NCBI RefSeq assembly: GCF_001282945.1
Contig: NZ_CDMG01000009.1
Coordinates: 349,504-413,503, forward strand
Direction of reading: 5' to 3'
Length of the DNA stretch: 64,000 nucleotides
From: Helicobacter ailurogastricus
GTDB taxonomy: Bacteria > Campylobacterota > Campylobacteria > Campylobacterales > Helicobacteraceae
Shown piece by piece: positions 16,052-24,473 of this stretch (within the stretch, counting starts at the first letter, position 1; the number at the start of each line of letters is the position of its first letter). The translations under genes were made by a program, and so were the position numbers. The notes beneath the pieces were generated by a model. That model was not told the DNA's origin and ran no database searches. It saw only the letters and a list, made by a program, of their open reading frames with translations.

Positions 16052-17137
16052 ATGCCCATTGATCTCAACGAGCATCTAAAAAAAAAGCAAGGCAATCAGC
16101 CCGAGCCCCCCAAAATTCCGCCTAAAAACAACACCCCTTTTAAGCCCCCCTTGGGGCCGAATATATGGCAGTCTAAGAAATTCACTTCTTTAATCGTCCT
16201 TTTCATCCTCGTTGCCGTTTTGTTTTTGGCTAAACCTTTTATGGTGATCCAATCAGGCGAGATCGGCATTAAGGTGACAGCGGGGCGTTACGACCCCATC
16301 CCTTTACAGCCCGGGATACACTTTTTTATCCCCCTCGTGCAAGATGTTTTGGTGATCGACACGAGGGTGCGCACCATTAACTTTTCGCGCACAGAAGACA
16401 TGGGGATTGTAGGCAAAAATCAGGGGATTTTTAGAAACGATGCGATCAATGTGATGGATTCAAGGGGGCTTACCGTCTCTATTGAGCTTACCGTGCAATA
16501 CCGCCTAAACGCCCAAACCACGCCCCAAACCATCGCCACTTATGGCCTCAGTTGGGAGCAAAAGATCATCAACCCCGTGGTGCGCGATGTGGTGCGCTCT
16601 GTGGTGGGGCGCTACCCGGCTGAGGATTTGCCCATCAAGCGCAACGAAATCGCCGCCCTCATCAACACGGACATTAACAAAGAAGTTTCTAAACTCCCCA
16701 ACGCCCCCGTACAGCTCACCTCTATTCAGTTAAGAGAAATTGTTTTGCCCGCCAAGATTAAAGAACAAATCGAAAAAGTCCAAATCGCCCGCCAAGAATC
16801 CGAGCGGGTGAAATACGAGGTGGAGAAAGCCAAACAAGAAGCCCAAAAAGCCGCCGCTTTGGCTAAAGGCGAGGCGGACGCAAATCGCATTAAAGCACAA
16901 GGCATCGCCGATGCGATTGTGATTGAGGCAAAGGCAAAATCTGCTGCCAATGTCAGCATCGCGCAGAGTCTGAGCGACAAGCTTTTAAGCCTGCGTCAAA
17001 TCGAGACGCAGGGGCAATTTAACGAGGCTTTAAAAACCAATCAGAACGCCCAAATTTTCTTAGTCCCCGGTGGAGCGGTGCCTAACATTTGGCTAGACAC
17101 CCACAGCCGCCAAAAAGCCATGTCTGCCCATAAGTGA
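16052..17137 (+). CDS. SPFH/band-7 (prohibitin/HflK-C-like) membrane protein
   Basis: A 361-residue protein with a proline/lysine-rich cytoplasmic N terminus, one membrane segment at about 47-65, an SPFH domain (GEIGIKVTAGRYDPI through about 260) and an Ala/Glu/Lys-rich coiled coil (about 235-315). This is the prohibitin-like organisation; such proteins form large rings that organise membranes or restrain FtsH. No protease motif is seen. It follows ilvE by 9 bp with a good AAAGGA site. An A9 run at 16078-16086 within codons for HLKKKQ is a possible slippage site. Confidence 0.82.
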   Translation: MPIDLNEHLKKKQGNQPEPPKIPPKNNTPFKPPLGPNIWQSKKFTSLIVLFILVAVLFLAKPFMVIQSGEIGIKVTAGRYDPIPLQPGIHFFIPLVQDVLVIDTRVRTINFSRTEDMGIVGKNQGIFRNDAINVMDSRGLTVSIELTVQYRLNAQTTPQTIATYGLSWEQKIINPVVRDVVRSVVGRYPAEDLPIKRNEIAALINTDINKEVSKLPNAPVQLTSIQLREIVLPAKIKEQIEKVQIARQESERVKYEVEKAKQEAQKAAALAKGEADANRIKAQGIADAIVIEAKAKSAANVSIAQSLSDKLLSLRQIETQGQFNEALKTNQNAQIFLVPGGAVPNIWLDTHSRQKAMSAHK

Positions 17138-17670
17138 TGGACACCACCGCCCTTTTACACACAATCCTCGTTCATTTAAAAATCTTTTGGGGCAATGTCA
17201 GCCCCTTTGCTTTGGTGGTTTTTGGAGTGCATTGTGCATTTTTTTTGTGTTTTTTTATCCCCGGTCTGCTCTTTAGAGGGTTTATGTCCTATTTTTTCTA
17301 CGCTTTGGCCGCATCGTGCATGTTTGGCGCACCCATTGCAGTGCGTTATGTCTTGGAGCAACAATTATTTAAAATCCAAACCCACATACAAGAGGCCTTT
17401 TCTTTCACTTACACCAACGCTTTCATCGCAAAAGTCCATGTAAAGAATGTCGGCCGCCTCTCCATTAACCAGTGCGTTTTGCGCCTAGATGTCCTGCGCC
17501 CTTCACACAATAGACTCCAAGCATACCTGCACCAATGGGTGTTTGAGCACACCTACACCCAAACTTTTAAGGTGTTTTTAGCCCCCGGCCAAACTAAAGA
17601 CCTTGTGATGGACATTGAGGCCTACCCCTATAAGCAAACCCCCTTTAATCTCTCGGCGAGTTGCTATTGA
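17137..17670 (+). CDS. DUF2393-type small membrane protein
   Basis: A protein of about 177 residues with two hydrophobic segments (about 20-44 and 48-70) and a C-terminal extracytoplasmic domain (about 90-177), like the DUF2393 proteins of Helicobacter and Campylobacter. ATG 17137 overlaps the stop of the SPFH gene as TGATG, indicating translational coupling; a GTG at 17134 is an in-frame alternative. The function is unknown. Pairing with the SPFH protein suggests a shared membrane role. Confidence 0.65.
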   Translation: MDTTALLHTILVHLKIFWGNVSPFALVVFGVHCAFFLCFFIPGLLFRGFMSYFFYALAASCMFGAPIAVRYVLEQQLFKIQTHIQEAFSFTYTNAFIAKVHVKNVGRLSINQCVLRLDVLRPSHNRLQAYLHQWVFEHTYTQTFKVFLAPGQTKDLVMDIEAYPYKQTPFNLSASCY

Positions 17671-17678
17671 TGGTTTTT

Positions 17679-17706
17679 TTGCATTTTTACCAAAATTCGT
17701 TATAAT
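17679..17706 (+). promoter_or_regulatory. Sigma70 promoter of flavodoxin gene
   Basis: TATAAT at 17701-17706 and TTGCAT at 17679-17684 are separated by 16 bp, in a T/A-rich stretch. The transcript would start near 17713, giving a leader of about 27 bases with an AAAAAGGA ribosome binding site before the fldA ATG. Confidence 0.8.
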
Positions 17707-17739
17707 GAGCGGGTTTATTTTTGAAAAAAAGGATCAACA

Positions 17740-18231
17740 ATGGCAATTGGTATTTTTTACGGCACAGACAGCGGAAATTCTGAAACCATCAGCAATAAAC
17801 TTTCAGAGAAACTGGGCGGGGCGAAAGTTTTTGATGTCGCTAAAGCTTCTAAGGCAGACTTCGATGGCTTTAGCTCTGTAGTTTTAGTCGCTCCCACCGC
17901 AGGTGCAGGGGATTTACAAAGCGATTGGGAAGAATTTTTAGGCACTCTAAGCGATGCGGATTTTGCCAATAAAACCATCGCTTTAGTGGGTCTTGGTGAT
18001 CAAGACACCTACTCAGAAACTTTTGCTGAGGGCATTTTCCACATCTATGAAAAAGCCAAAGCCGGTAAAGTGGTGGGCTTCACTTCCACAGATGGCTACA
18101 ACTTTGAGGCTTCTAGGTCTGTAGAAGGTGGTAAATTCGTGGGGCTTGTGCTCGATGAAGATAACCAAGATGATTTGACAGACAGCCGCATCGACACTTG
18201 GATTGGCGAAGTGAAAGGACAACTCTCTTAG
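17740..18231 (+). CDS. fldA: Flavodoxin FldA
   Basis: A 163-residue long-chain flavodoxin, the FMN electron carrier that accepts electrons from pyruvate:flavodoxin oxidoreductase in Helicobacter. The phosphate-binding loop reads [11 protein letters not shown] (about 7-17), the second FMN loop is [10 protein letters not shown] (about 52-61), and [12 protein letters not shown] (about 85) is typical. It is very close to H. pylori FldA over its full length. Transcribed from its own strong promoter. Confidence 0.97.
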   Translation: MAIGIFYGTDSGNSETISNKLSEKLGGAKVFDVAKASKADFDGFSSVVLVAPTAGAGDLQSDWEEFLGTLSDADFANKTIALVGLGDQDTYSETFAEGIFHIYEKAKAGKVVGFTSTDGYNFEASRSVEGGKFVGLVLDEDNQDDLTDSRIDTWIGEVKGQLS

Positions 18232-18302
18232 TTTTTAAAGGAGGGGGCCTCATTCACTCTAAAAGCGTCTGCGGCTTCTAGACTTATTTAAAAGGAACTG
18301 GG

Positions 18303-18866
18303 ATGTTTCAAAAACGCTTTTTGCCTCCCGCTTTGATTTTGGGTAGCCTTTTGGGCTTTAGCGCTTGCACTTCCACCCACACAAAAGATGTTTTTTTAGC
18401 AAACATGCCCGCTTGGATGCTGGAAGATCGCAGCTCATTTGTAACGCAGGGCATCGACAGCTCGCACGTCATAGATGGGCAGGTCGCCCGATCTGAAAAA
18501 ATTGCCAAAGAGCGGGCGCGTTTTAGAGTCGCCCAACACATCGGCAACAAAATTAAAGAGCTTTTTAAGCAAACCCAAAACGCCAATGGCCGCCCCTTTG
18601 ATGACAATATTTTTAAACAGATTGTCCAGGCCATCAGCGCTAGCCTAGATAAAGAAGTCCAGCTAGGTGAATACATCAACCCCAACAATCAGGAAGTCTT
18701 TATTTTAGTGCGGGTGGATGGCTATGATAGGGGGTTGCTTGAAAAAAACTTACTCGCGATTAAAACCCTACACATCAGCACAATCAGGGCTTTACAGCAA
18801 GAGATTAGCCGAGTCTTTAAGGACGCGATGAGCTATGGTCAGGTCAAGGTCCCTCAGAGCATGTAG
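18303..18866 (+). CDS. LPP20-family lipoprotein
   Basis: A 187-residue exported protein with a type II signal: hydrophobic stretch then GFSAC, the lipid-modified cysteine at about residue 22. The mature part resembles H. pylori Lpp20/HP1454-HP1457-type proteins (MPAWMLEDRSSFVTQGI, an Ala/Arg/Lys-rich helix, DKEVQLGEY, VFILVRVDG). These are outer-membrane or surface lipoproteins without known enzymatic activity. It lies 71 bp after fldA with a GGAACTGGG-type ribosome binding site. The nap genes are convergent downstream. Confidence 0.75.
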   Translation: MFQKRFLPPALILGSLLGFSACTSTHTKDVFLANMPAWMLEDRSSFVTQGIDSSHVIDGQVARSEKIAKERARFRVAQHIGNKIKELFKQTQNANGRPFDDNIFKQIVQAISASLDKEVQLGEYINPNNQEVFILVRVDGYDRGLLEKNLLAIKTLHISTIRALQQEISRVFKDAMSYGQVKVPQSM

Positions 18867-18999
18867 TAAAAGCCTTAAGAGAGATTGCCCGCTTGTCAAA
18901 GGCGTGGGCGCGCTTGCCTAGCTTATTCTTGGCCATTCTTTTAAGCAGTGTTTTAAAAAGTGTTTCTTGCTAGAAGGGTGGCTTTATAAAAAAGGGGCA

Positions 19000-19794
19000 T
19001 TACCATAAATCCTTTTTCTTAAAACTCCCCCTCAAGTCTAAAATGCTAAATTCTAGCGCGTCATCGCCACACACCTCAATACACCGCCCGCAACGGGTAC
19101 ATTCCCCCGAATTGACAGATACACTCTTAAGCCCGACCATCCACAGCACCTGTCGCTCGGGGCAAATCTCAAAGCACAGCTCGCACTTCGTGCAACGCAT
19201 GGCATCGTGTTTGACTTTTAAGAGCGCATAGCGACTCAAAAGCGCATAAAACGCCCCTAAAGGACAAAGCTTGGAGCAGATGATTTTATCGCCCAAAAAC
19301 GCATCCACACAAAAGAGCAATAACGCCACAACGAGCCAAGAAGCCGTGCCTAAAATGATCCCCCTTTGAATCACCCCGATGAAAGACACGCTTTCAAAGG
19401 CGGGCGTGGCAAGCGCAAAGGATAAAATTAAACTTAGGGCCAAAAGGATATAGCGTAAATTCTTAGGCAAGCCCAAATGCACACCCTTAAAGTCCAGCTT
19501 GCGCCGCACCCACGCCGCAAAATCTACAATGATATTCACCGGGCACACCCACGCGCAAAACGCCCTCCCCAAAAACAAACCATAGATGCACGCCACCAAG
19601 AGAGCCCCCAAAAGAGCGGTGATGTCTACATGCAAGCTGGCCAAAAACACTTGCAAGGCTGCAAAGGGGTCGCTTAAGGGAATGGTGTTAAACAACCTAG
19701 ACGCGCTCAAATTGCCCTTTAAAATAAAGGTGTTGCCGGCAAAAAGGGCTAAAATGCCCCCTTGCACAAGCCGCCTTAGCACCAAATAACGCAT
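19000..19794 (-). CDS. napH: NapH, membrane ferredoxin-type quinol dehydrogenase subunit
   Basis: A 264-residue integral membrane protein with about four helices, the CxxxCP pair motifs typical of NapH (FCAWVCPVN near 80, CSKLCPLG near 175) and two C-terminal 4Fe-4S clusters (CTKCELCFEICP, CTRCGRCIEVCG). NapH with NapG oxidises menaquinol and passes electrons toward the periplasmic nitrate reductase. Its start overlaps the napG stop by one base. No nap gene follows on this strand; the next gene downstream is convergent. Confidence 0.92.
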   Translation of the reverse strand: MRYLVLRRLVQGGILALFAGNTFILKGNLSASRLFNTIPLSDPFAALQVFLASLHVDITALLGALLVACIYGLFLGRAFCAWVCPVNIIVDFAAWVRRKLDFKGVHLGLPKNLRYILLALSLILSFALATPAFESVSFIGVIQRGIILGTASWLVVALLLFCVDAFLGDKIICSKLCPLGAFYALLSRYALLKVKHDAMRCTKCELCFEICPERQVLWMVGLKSVSVNSGECTRCGRCIEVCGDDALEFSILDLRGSFKKKDLW

Positions 19795-20543
19795 TAAAGC
19801 CCTTTGTTTAGATAATCTAGGGGGTTGTCTGTTTTGGGGTTTAGGGTGTTGGGTTTGGCGTTTTTGACCCGCTCTTGATCTTTAGTGTCCCAACCTTTGA
19901 CATAGTGATTGCCCACCTCTCCGCTCACAAACGCCACGGGTAAAACTCGAATGGCAGGCTCTTTAGTGATGCAAGCTCGCTCGCAAAGCCCACAACCCAC
20001 ACACACATCGTTTTCAACCACTGGCAGCATGTAGGCGTGCTTACCCGTGCGCTCGTTGTGCTTGGTTTCTAGTTTGATCGCTCTATCAATCAAAGGGCAA
20101 ACCCGGTAACACACATCGCAACGAATCCCCCAAAACGCCACGCAAGAGATCGGATCGACTACGGCCACGCCCATTTTGAGCGAATCCACGCCTTGATTTT
20201 TTGCGAGGTGTTTTTTATCCAGCGCATCTGTGGGGCAAGCCTTGATGCAGGGAATATCCGGGCAAAGGTAGCAGGGGACTTGACGCGCCTCAAAAAAAGG
20301 TGTGCCCACTCTAGCGTGGTCTAGCAAAGTGGCAAGTTTTAGGGTGTGGTAGGGACAATCGCGCACACACAGCCCACAGCGGATACACAAACTCAAGAAG
20401 CGTTCTTCATCCTCAGCCCCCGGGGGTCTTAAGCTGTAGCGGTCTTGCTTCTTGGCTTTCAGCATTGCCCCCAAAAAAGCCCCCCCACTGCCACACAGCA
20501 AAGCCCCCTTAAGGGCTGTTTGTAAAAACGCCCGTCTTCGCAT
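19794..20543 (-). CDS. napG: NapG, periplasmic ferredoxin-type protein
   Basis: About 249 residues from ATG 20543, chosen because a strong TTGGAGGT site precedes it and the N terminus is a Tat-type signal (MRRRAFLQTALKGALLCGSG). Four 4Fe-4S binding patterns are visible: CIRCGLCVRDCP, CYLCPDIPCIKACP, CVAFWGIRCDVCYRVCP and CVGCGLCERACI. NapG sits in the periplasm on NapH and relays electrons in nitrate respiration. It is separated from napA by 252 bp, longer than expected inside a nap operon. Confidence 0.92.
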   Translation of the reverse strand: MRRRAFLQTALKGALLCGSGGAFLGAMLKAKKQDRYSLRPPGAEDEERFLSLCIRCGLCVRDCPYHTLKLATLLDHARVGTPFFEARQVPCYLCPDIPCIKACPTDALDKKHLAKNQGVDSLKMGVAVVDPISCVAFWGIRCDVCYRVCPLIDRAIKLETKHNERTGKHAYMLPVVENDVCVGCGLCERACITKEPAIRVLPVAFVSGEVGNHYVKGWDTKDQERVKNAKPNTLNPKTDNPLDYLNKGL

Positions 20544-20795
20544 ATGAACCTCCAACTTGTGTAGGGAAGTTTCCCATCTTAGGCACAATCCAGCGCGTTA
20601 ATTGCGCGTCATCTCAAAGCCACCCTAACTTTGATCGCTTTTTGGATGCCTCCATAAAAACCCCCATCGCCATGCTTGCGGTGATGTGCCACTGCAATCA
20701 TTCTTTAATAAAGTTTCTTGCGTCGCGCTAGGCGTGTTTTTGCGACACGACCAAAAGCGCCACACCCCTACTCAAACCTTTTTATCCAAGCCCCC
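20544..20795 (-). other. 252-bp spacer between napA and napG
   Basis: No convincing gene on either strand. The minus strand holds only a 17-codon frame (starting MGVFMEASKK) with many stops in other frames. It contains no heme-binding CxxCH coding motif that would suggest a napB remnant. It may hold a promoter for napGH or the scar of a lost gene; nothing decisive is seen. Confidence 0.4.
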
Positions 20796-23618
20796 TTAAG
20801 CCTTGGTGATTCGCACCGCGCACTTTTTATAGTCGGTTTGCTTAGAAATGGGGCAAGTCGCGTCTAAGCAAACCTTGTTGATGAACACATTTTCATCAAA
20901 CCAAGGCACATACACCAGCCCCATAGGTGGCTTGTTGCGCCCGCGCATATCCACTCGCGCTTTTACACTGCCCCGGCGCGATTCGATCCACACGGCATCG
21001 CCCTGACTCACACCCAATTTCTTACCATCCTCCTCGTGCATGTAACACAGGGCCTCAGGCACGGCTCTAAAGAGCTCTGGCACACGCATGGTCATTGTCC
21101 CGCTGTGCCAGTGCTCCAACACCCGCCCCGTGGCTAACCAGAAAGGGTATTCTTTGCTGGGGCGCTCAGGGGCTTTCATGAAAGGTCTAAAGAAAATCTT
21201 GGCTTTGTTGGCTAGGCTCTTGGCCTCTGTGCCCTGTGGCCCTCTTAAATCCCCGCTCACAAGCTTTTTCATCGCCTTGCCATAGAAAGCAAAATCTCCA
21301 TTGGGCGCGGCTTTTTTGGCATAGGGGTCATACTGCGTGTTGAAACGCCAACGGGTTTCTTTGCCATTGACCACAGGCCATCTCAAGCCCCGTGCTCTGT
21401 GGTAGTCATCAAAATAGGCCAAGTCGTGTCCATGCCCCCTGCCAAATTTACGGTACTCCTCCCACAAATATTTTTGGATGAAAAAGCCATAACCCTTAAA
21501 GGGTTTGCCATCACTGCCGATCACTTGGCGCTTGTCGCCATGCACCTCTGAGTTGGGTGCGCCCTTAGCGATGGGGTCGCTGGCTAAAAACTTGCGGCTA
21601 AAGCGATTGTCAAAGAGCACATGGTAGAGCGTGTCGTTGTCCTTGTAGCCCATCTTATGCGCCTGCGCGAGCACATTGGGCAAGGTGAGTTTATCATCGA
21701 TCTTATGCTCGCCCCAAACTTCTTTGAGTTTAAAGCGTTTGGCAAATTCTAAAATCTGCCAAGTGTCGCTCATGGCCGATCCAACTGGGGTAACTTGCTG
21801 TTTCCAGTGCTGTGTGCGCCGCTCGGCGTTGCCATAAGCTCCCCATTTTTCATAGATCATGGCGGTGGGTAGGATCAAATCTGCTACTTTTGCGCTGATG
21901 CCCGGATAACAATCGCTCACCACAATGAAGTTATCCATCTCTCTAGCCGCTTTGATCCAGTGGTTGGCATTCGCCGTGTTTTGCCAAGGGTTATTCACCT
22001 GCACCCAAATAAACTTGACCTTGCCATCTTCAAGGGCGCGCATCATCGCCAAAAAGTCGTAACCGGGTTTGGGGTTGATCGTGCCCTTGGGCAAATGCCA
22101 AAGTTTTTCGGCAATTTTGACATGTTCGGGGTTATTCACCACCATGTCCGCGGGCAAGCGGTGGCAGAAAGTCCCCACCTCTCTAGCCGTGCCACACGCG
22201 CTGGGCTGACCGGTCAAAGAAAACGCGCCACAACCGGGCTTGGCTTGTTTGCCCAGCAGAAAATGCACCATATAGGCCTGCTCATTTGCCCATGAGCCTC
22301 TCGTGTGCTGGTTAAAGCCCATGGTCCAAAAACTCACCACCTTGCGGTCTTTCTCAATGTAAAGTTTGGCAAGGTGTTGCAATTTATGCTTAAAGCTCTC
22401 CATCGACTCGTTCTTATCGCCCTTAGCCACTTTGGCGACATAGTCTAGGGTGTAGGGTTCTAGGGCTTCTTTAAACTGGGCAAAGGTGATTTGCCAGTGT
22501 TTGCCCGCTTCTTTTTGGTGCTCCATTTTGAACACCTCGCCGGCCTTCACACCTAAGTGTTTCAAAGCGACCGCCTCATCTTCATCTAAGGTGATGGCGT
22601 TTTGTTTTTCCACGGTGTCTTTTTCGCTGGCTCTAAAGCCGTGGTGGTTGGCATCAGGGCGCATGCCATAGCCGATGTCAGCATACCCAGTGGCAAAAAC
22701 AATGTGGTTGTCGATAAATTTTTGGTCGATCGCCTCGGGGTGGTTATAGACAATCTCTCTTGCAATGTAATTCCAAATCGCCAAATCGGTGTTGGGCGTG
22801 AAGATGATTTCCATATCGGCCACGCTGGAAGTGCGGTTAGAGAAAGTGGTGAGATTAACCACCCTAACTTTCTCGGGGCTGTTGAGCTTTCGATCGCTCA
22901 CCCTAGACCACAAAATGGGGTGCATTTCGGCCATATTCGCCCCCCAAGTGATGATGGTGTCCGTGGCTTCGATGTCGTCATAGCACCCGCTGGGCTCATC
23001 GATCCCAAAGGTTTGCATAAACCCGGCAGCCGCGCTAGCCATGCAGTGGCGGGCGTTGGGGTCAATGTTGTTGCCCCTAAAACCGGCCTTCATCAGCTTG
23101 AGCGCGGCATAACCCTCTGGGATGGTGCATTGCCCGCTGCCAAAGACCCCCACCCCAGTGGGGCCCATTTCCTTATAGTATTTTTTAAACTGTTTCTCCA
23201 TTTCATCAAAGGCACGTTTCCACGAAACTTGTTGGAATTTGCCCTTTTTATCAAACTCGCCCTTTTCATTGACGCGTAAAAGTGGTTCAACAAGGCGATC
23301 CGCTCCGTACATGATTTTGGCGTTAAAGTAGCCTTTAATGCAGTTTAAACCGCGATTGACTGGGGCCAAAGGATCGCCCTTTGTGGCGACAATTTTATCG
23401 TCTTTGGTGGCGACCATAATTCCACAGCCTGTGCCGCAAAAGCGGCATACGGCTTTATCCCACTTCCAGCCCTCTTGGGCATGTTCGGCCTTGGCTTGCA
23501 AAGCGGGAGGGGTTAAGAGCCCTGCACTGCCCATCGCAGAGGCTAAGGCGGCTGATTTTAAAAACTCTCGGCGGCTCTCATTTTGGGGGGTTACATCTTC
23601 TGAGGGATTTGTTGTCAT
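20796..23618 (-). CDS. napA: NapA, periplasmic nitrate reductase catalytic subunit
   Basis: A large molybdoenzyme of about 940 residues that reduces nitrate to nitrite in the periplasm. ATG 23618 is chosen because an AAAGGAC site precedes it. Features: Tat signal with SRREFLK, 4Fe-4S motif CRFCGTGCG with the fourth Cys in [10 protein letters not shown], and the Mo-ligating Cys in NARHCMASA; bis-MGD binding stretches ([25 protein letters not shown]) and a C-terminal MopB domain with [10 protein letters not shown]. The size matches the long epsilonproteobacterial NapA. napG and napH follow, but napB, napL, napD and napF are absent from the window. Confidence 0.95.
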   Translation of the reverse strand: MTTNPSEDVTPQNESRREFLKSAALASAMGSAGLLTPPALQAKAEHAQEGWKWDKAVCRFCGTGCGIMVATKDDKIVATKGDPLAPVNRGLNCIKGYFNAKIMYGADRLVEPLLRVNEKGEFDKKGKFQQVSWKRAFDEMEKQFKKYYKEMGPTGVGVFGSGQCTIPEGYAALKLMKAGFRGNNIDPNARHCMASAAAGFMQTFGIDEPSGCYDDIEATDTIITWGANMAEMHPILWSRVSDRKLNSPEKVRVVNLTTFSNRTSSVADMEIIFTPNTDLAIWNYIAREIVYNHPEAIDQKFIDNHIVFATGYADIGYGMRPDANHHGFRASEKDTVEKQNAITLDEDEAVALKHLGVKAGEVFKMEHQKEAGKHWQITFAQFKEALEPYTLDYVAKVAKGDKNESMESFKHKLQHLAKLYIEKDRKVVSFWTMGFNQHTRGSWANEQAYMVHFLLGKQAKPGCGAFSLTGQPSACGTAREVGTFCHRLPADMVVNNPEHVKIAEKLWHLPKGTINPKPGYDFLAMMRALEDGKVKFIWVQVNNPWQNTANANHWIKAAREMDNFIVVSDCYPGISAKVADLILPTAMIYEKWGAYGNAERRTQHWKQQVTPVGSAMSDTWQILEFAKRFKLKEVWGEHKIDDKLTLPNVLAQAHKMGYKDNDTLYHVLFDNRFSRKFLASDPIAKGAPNSEVHGDKRQVIGSDGKPFKGYGFFIQKYLWEEYRKFGRGHGHDLAYFDDYHRARGLRWPVVNGKETRWRFNTQYDPYAKKAAPNGDFAFYGKAMKKLVSGDLRGPQGTEAKSLANKAKIFFRPFMKAPERPSKEYPFWLATGRVLEHWHSGTMTMRVPELFRAVPEALCYMHEEDGKKLGVSQGDAVWIESRRGSVKARVDMRGRNKPPMGLVYVPWFDENVFINKVCLDATCPISKQTDYKKCAVRITKA

Positions 23619-23646
23619 GGACTGTCCTTTGTACTTTTGTAGAGAC

Positions 23647-23652
23647 ATTATA
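23647..23652 (-). promoter_or_regulatory. -10 element of napA promoter
   Basis: A perfect TATAAT on the minus strand 28 bp upstream of the napA ATG. The upstream sequence is A/T rich and shared with the divergent PAP2 gene. An imperfect palindrome TTATCAATTTTTAGTTATCA lies near 23714-23735 and could be an operator, but no specific regulator can be named. Confidence 0.6.
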
Positions 23653-23766
23653 GTGGAATTTATGCGTTTTTAGGGCAAATGTTGGGTAAATGGCCGGGGC
23701 TTATGGCTATTTTTTATCAATTTTTAGTTATCATTGCCCTTTATAACTAGGGTATGGAGATACTAC

Positions 23767-24450
23767 ATGGCAACTCCCTATGGAGGGTTAATGGACGCAA
23801 AAAATGGGCAAAACTCAGCGGTCAAGTTATTATGGATGTTAGGAGCGTTCTTTTTTGTGCTGCTAGGACTAGACGCGCTTGGGGTCGTCCAAAAGCAAGA
23901 GTGGGTGCAAGGTTTAGATGCCTTTTTTATTGACCTGATCCGCAATCCTGCCCCCACTCAAGGGATTTGGTTAAAATTTGTGCTTGTGAGCACTTGGTTT
24001 GCCCAATCTAAACTCACCACGCCTATAGCTCTACTCATCGCCGCTTGGTGGGTGTTTCAAAAGCGCACCGCTCTAGGGGTTTGGTTTTTTAGCACCGTGT
24101 TTGTGGGGGAGGTGGCGCTTAAGGGGCTAAAGCAGCTCGTGGCACGCCCACGCCCAGCCACTAATGGAGAGCTGTATTTGGCGCATGGCTTTAGCTTTCC
24201 TAGCGGACACGCCCTAGCCGCTGCGCTTTTTTACGGCTTGTTGGCTCTCTTGTTGTGTTTTTCTAGAGCAAGCGTAGGCGCAAAAGTGGGCGGGTTTGCC
24301 CTTTTGTTCTTTTGGATTTTTTTAATGATGTATGATCGGGTTTATTTAGGGGTGCATTACCCCACGGATGTTTTAGGAGGGTTTTTAATGGGCATGGGCT
24401 TTGTGTGTTGCTCCATGGGGTTTTACCTTGGATATTTAAAACGGACTTAG
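23767..24450 (+). CDS. PAP2-superfamily membrane phosphatase
   Basis: About 227 residues with six membrane helices and the three PAP2 catalytic motifs: KQLVARPRP (C1), PSGHAL (C2) and YLGVHYPTDVLGG (C3). Family members dephosphorylate undecaprenyl pyrophosphate, phosphatidylglycerophosphate or lipid A phosphates; which substrate applies cannot be told. ATG 23767 follows GGAGA; a second in-frame ATG at 23791 has a stronger GGAGGG site and could be the real start. It is divergent from napA and 23 bp before fliF. Confidence 0.82.
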   Translation: MATPYGGLMDAKNGQNSAVKLLWMLGAFFFVLLGLDALGVVQKQEWVQGLDAFFIDLIRNPAPTQGIWLKFVLVSTWFAQSKLTTPIALLIAAWWVFQKRTALGVWFFSTVFVGEVALKGLKQLVARPRPATNGELYLAHGFSFPSGHALAAALFYGLLALLLCFSRASVGAKVGGFALLFFWIFLMMYDRVYLGVHYPTDVLGGFLMGMGFVCCSMGFYLGYLKRT

Positions 24451-24473
24451 TTTAATGGCTTTTAGGACGATTC

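Noticed and set aside
18860-18945. A 30-codon minus-strand frame (MAKNKLGKRAH...) after napH, similar in size to AapA-type toxin peptides
   Set aside because: No ribosome binding site, no hydrophobic segment, no conserved AapA wording and it runs into the lipoprotein gene on the other strand.
22602-23279. A 225-codon plus-strand frame opposite napA
   Set aside because: It is the antisense shadow of napA, with no ribosome site and a composition dictated by the napA codons.
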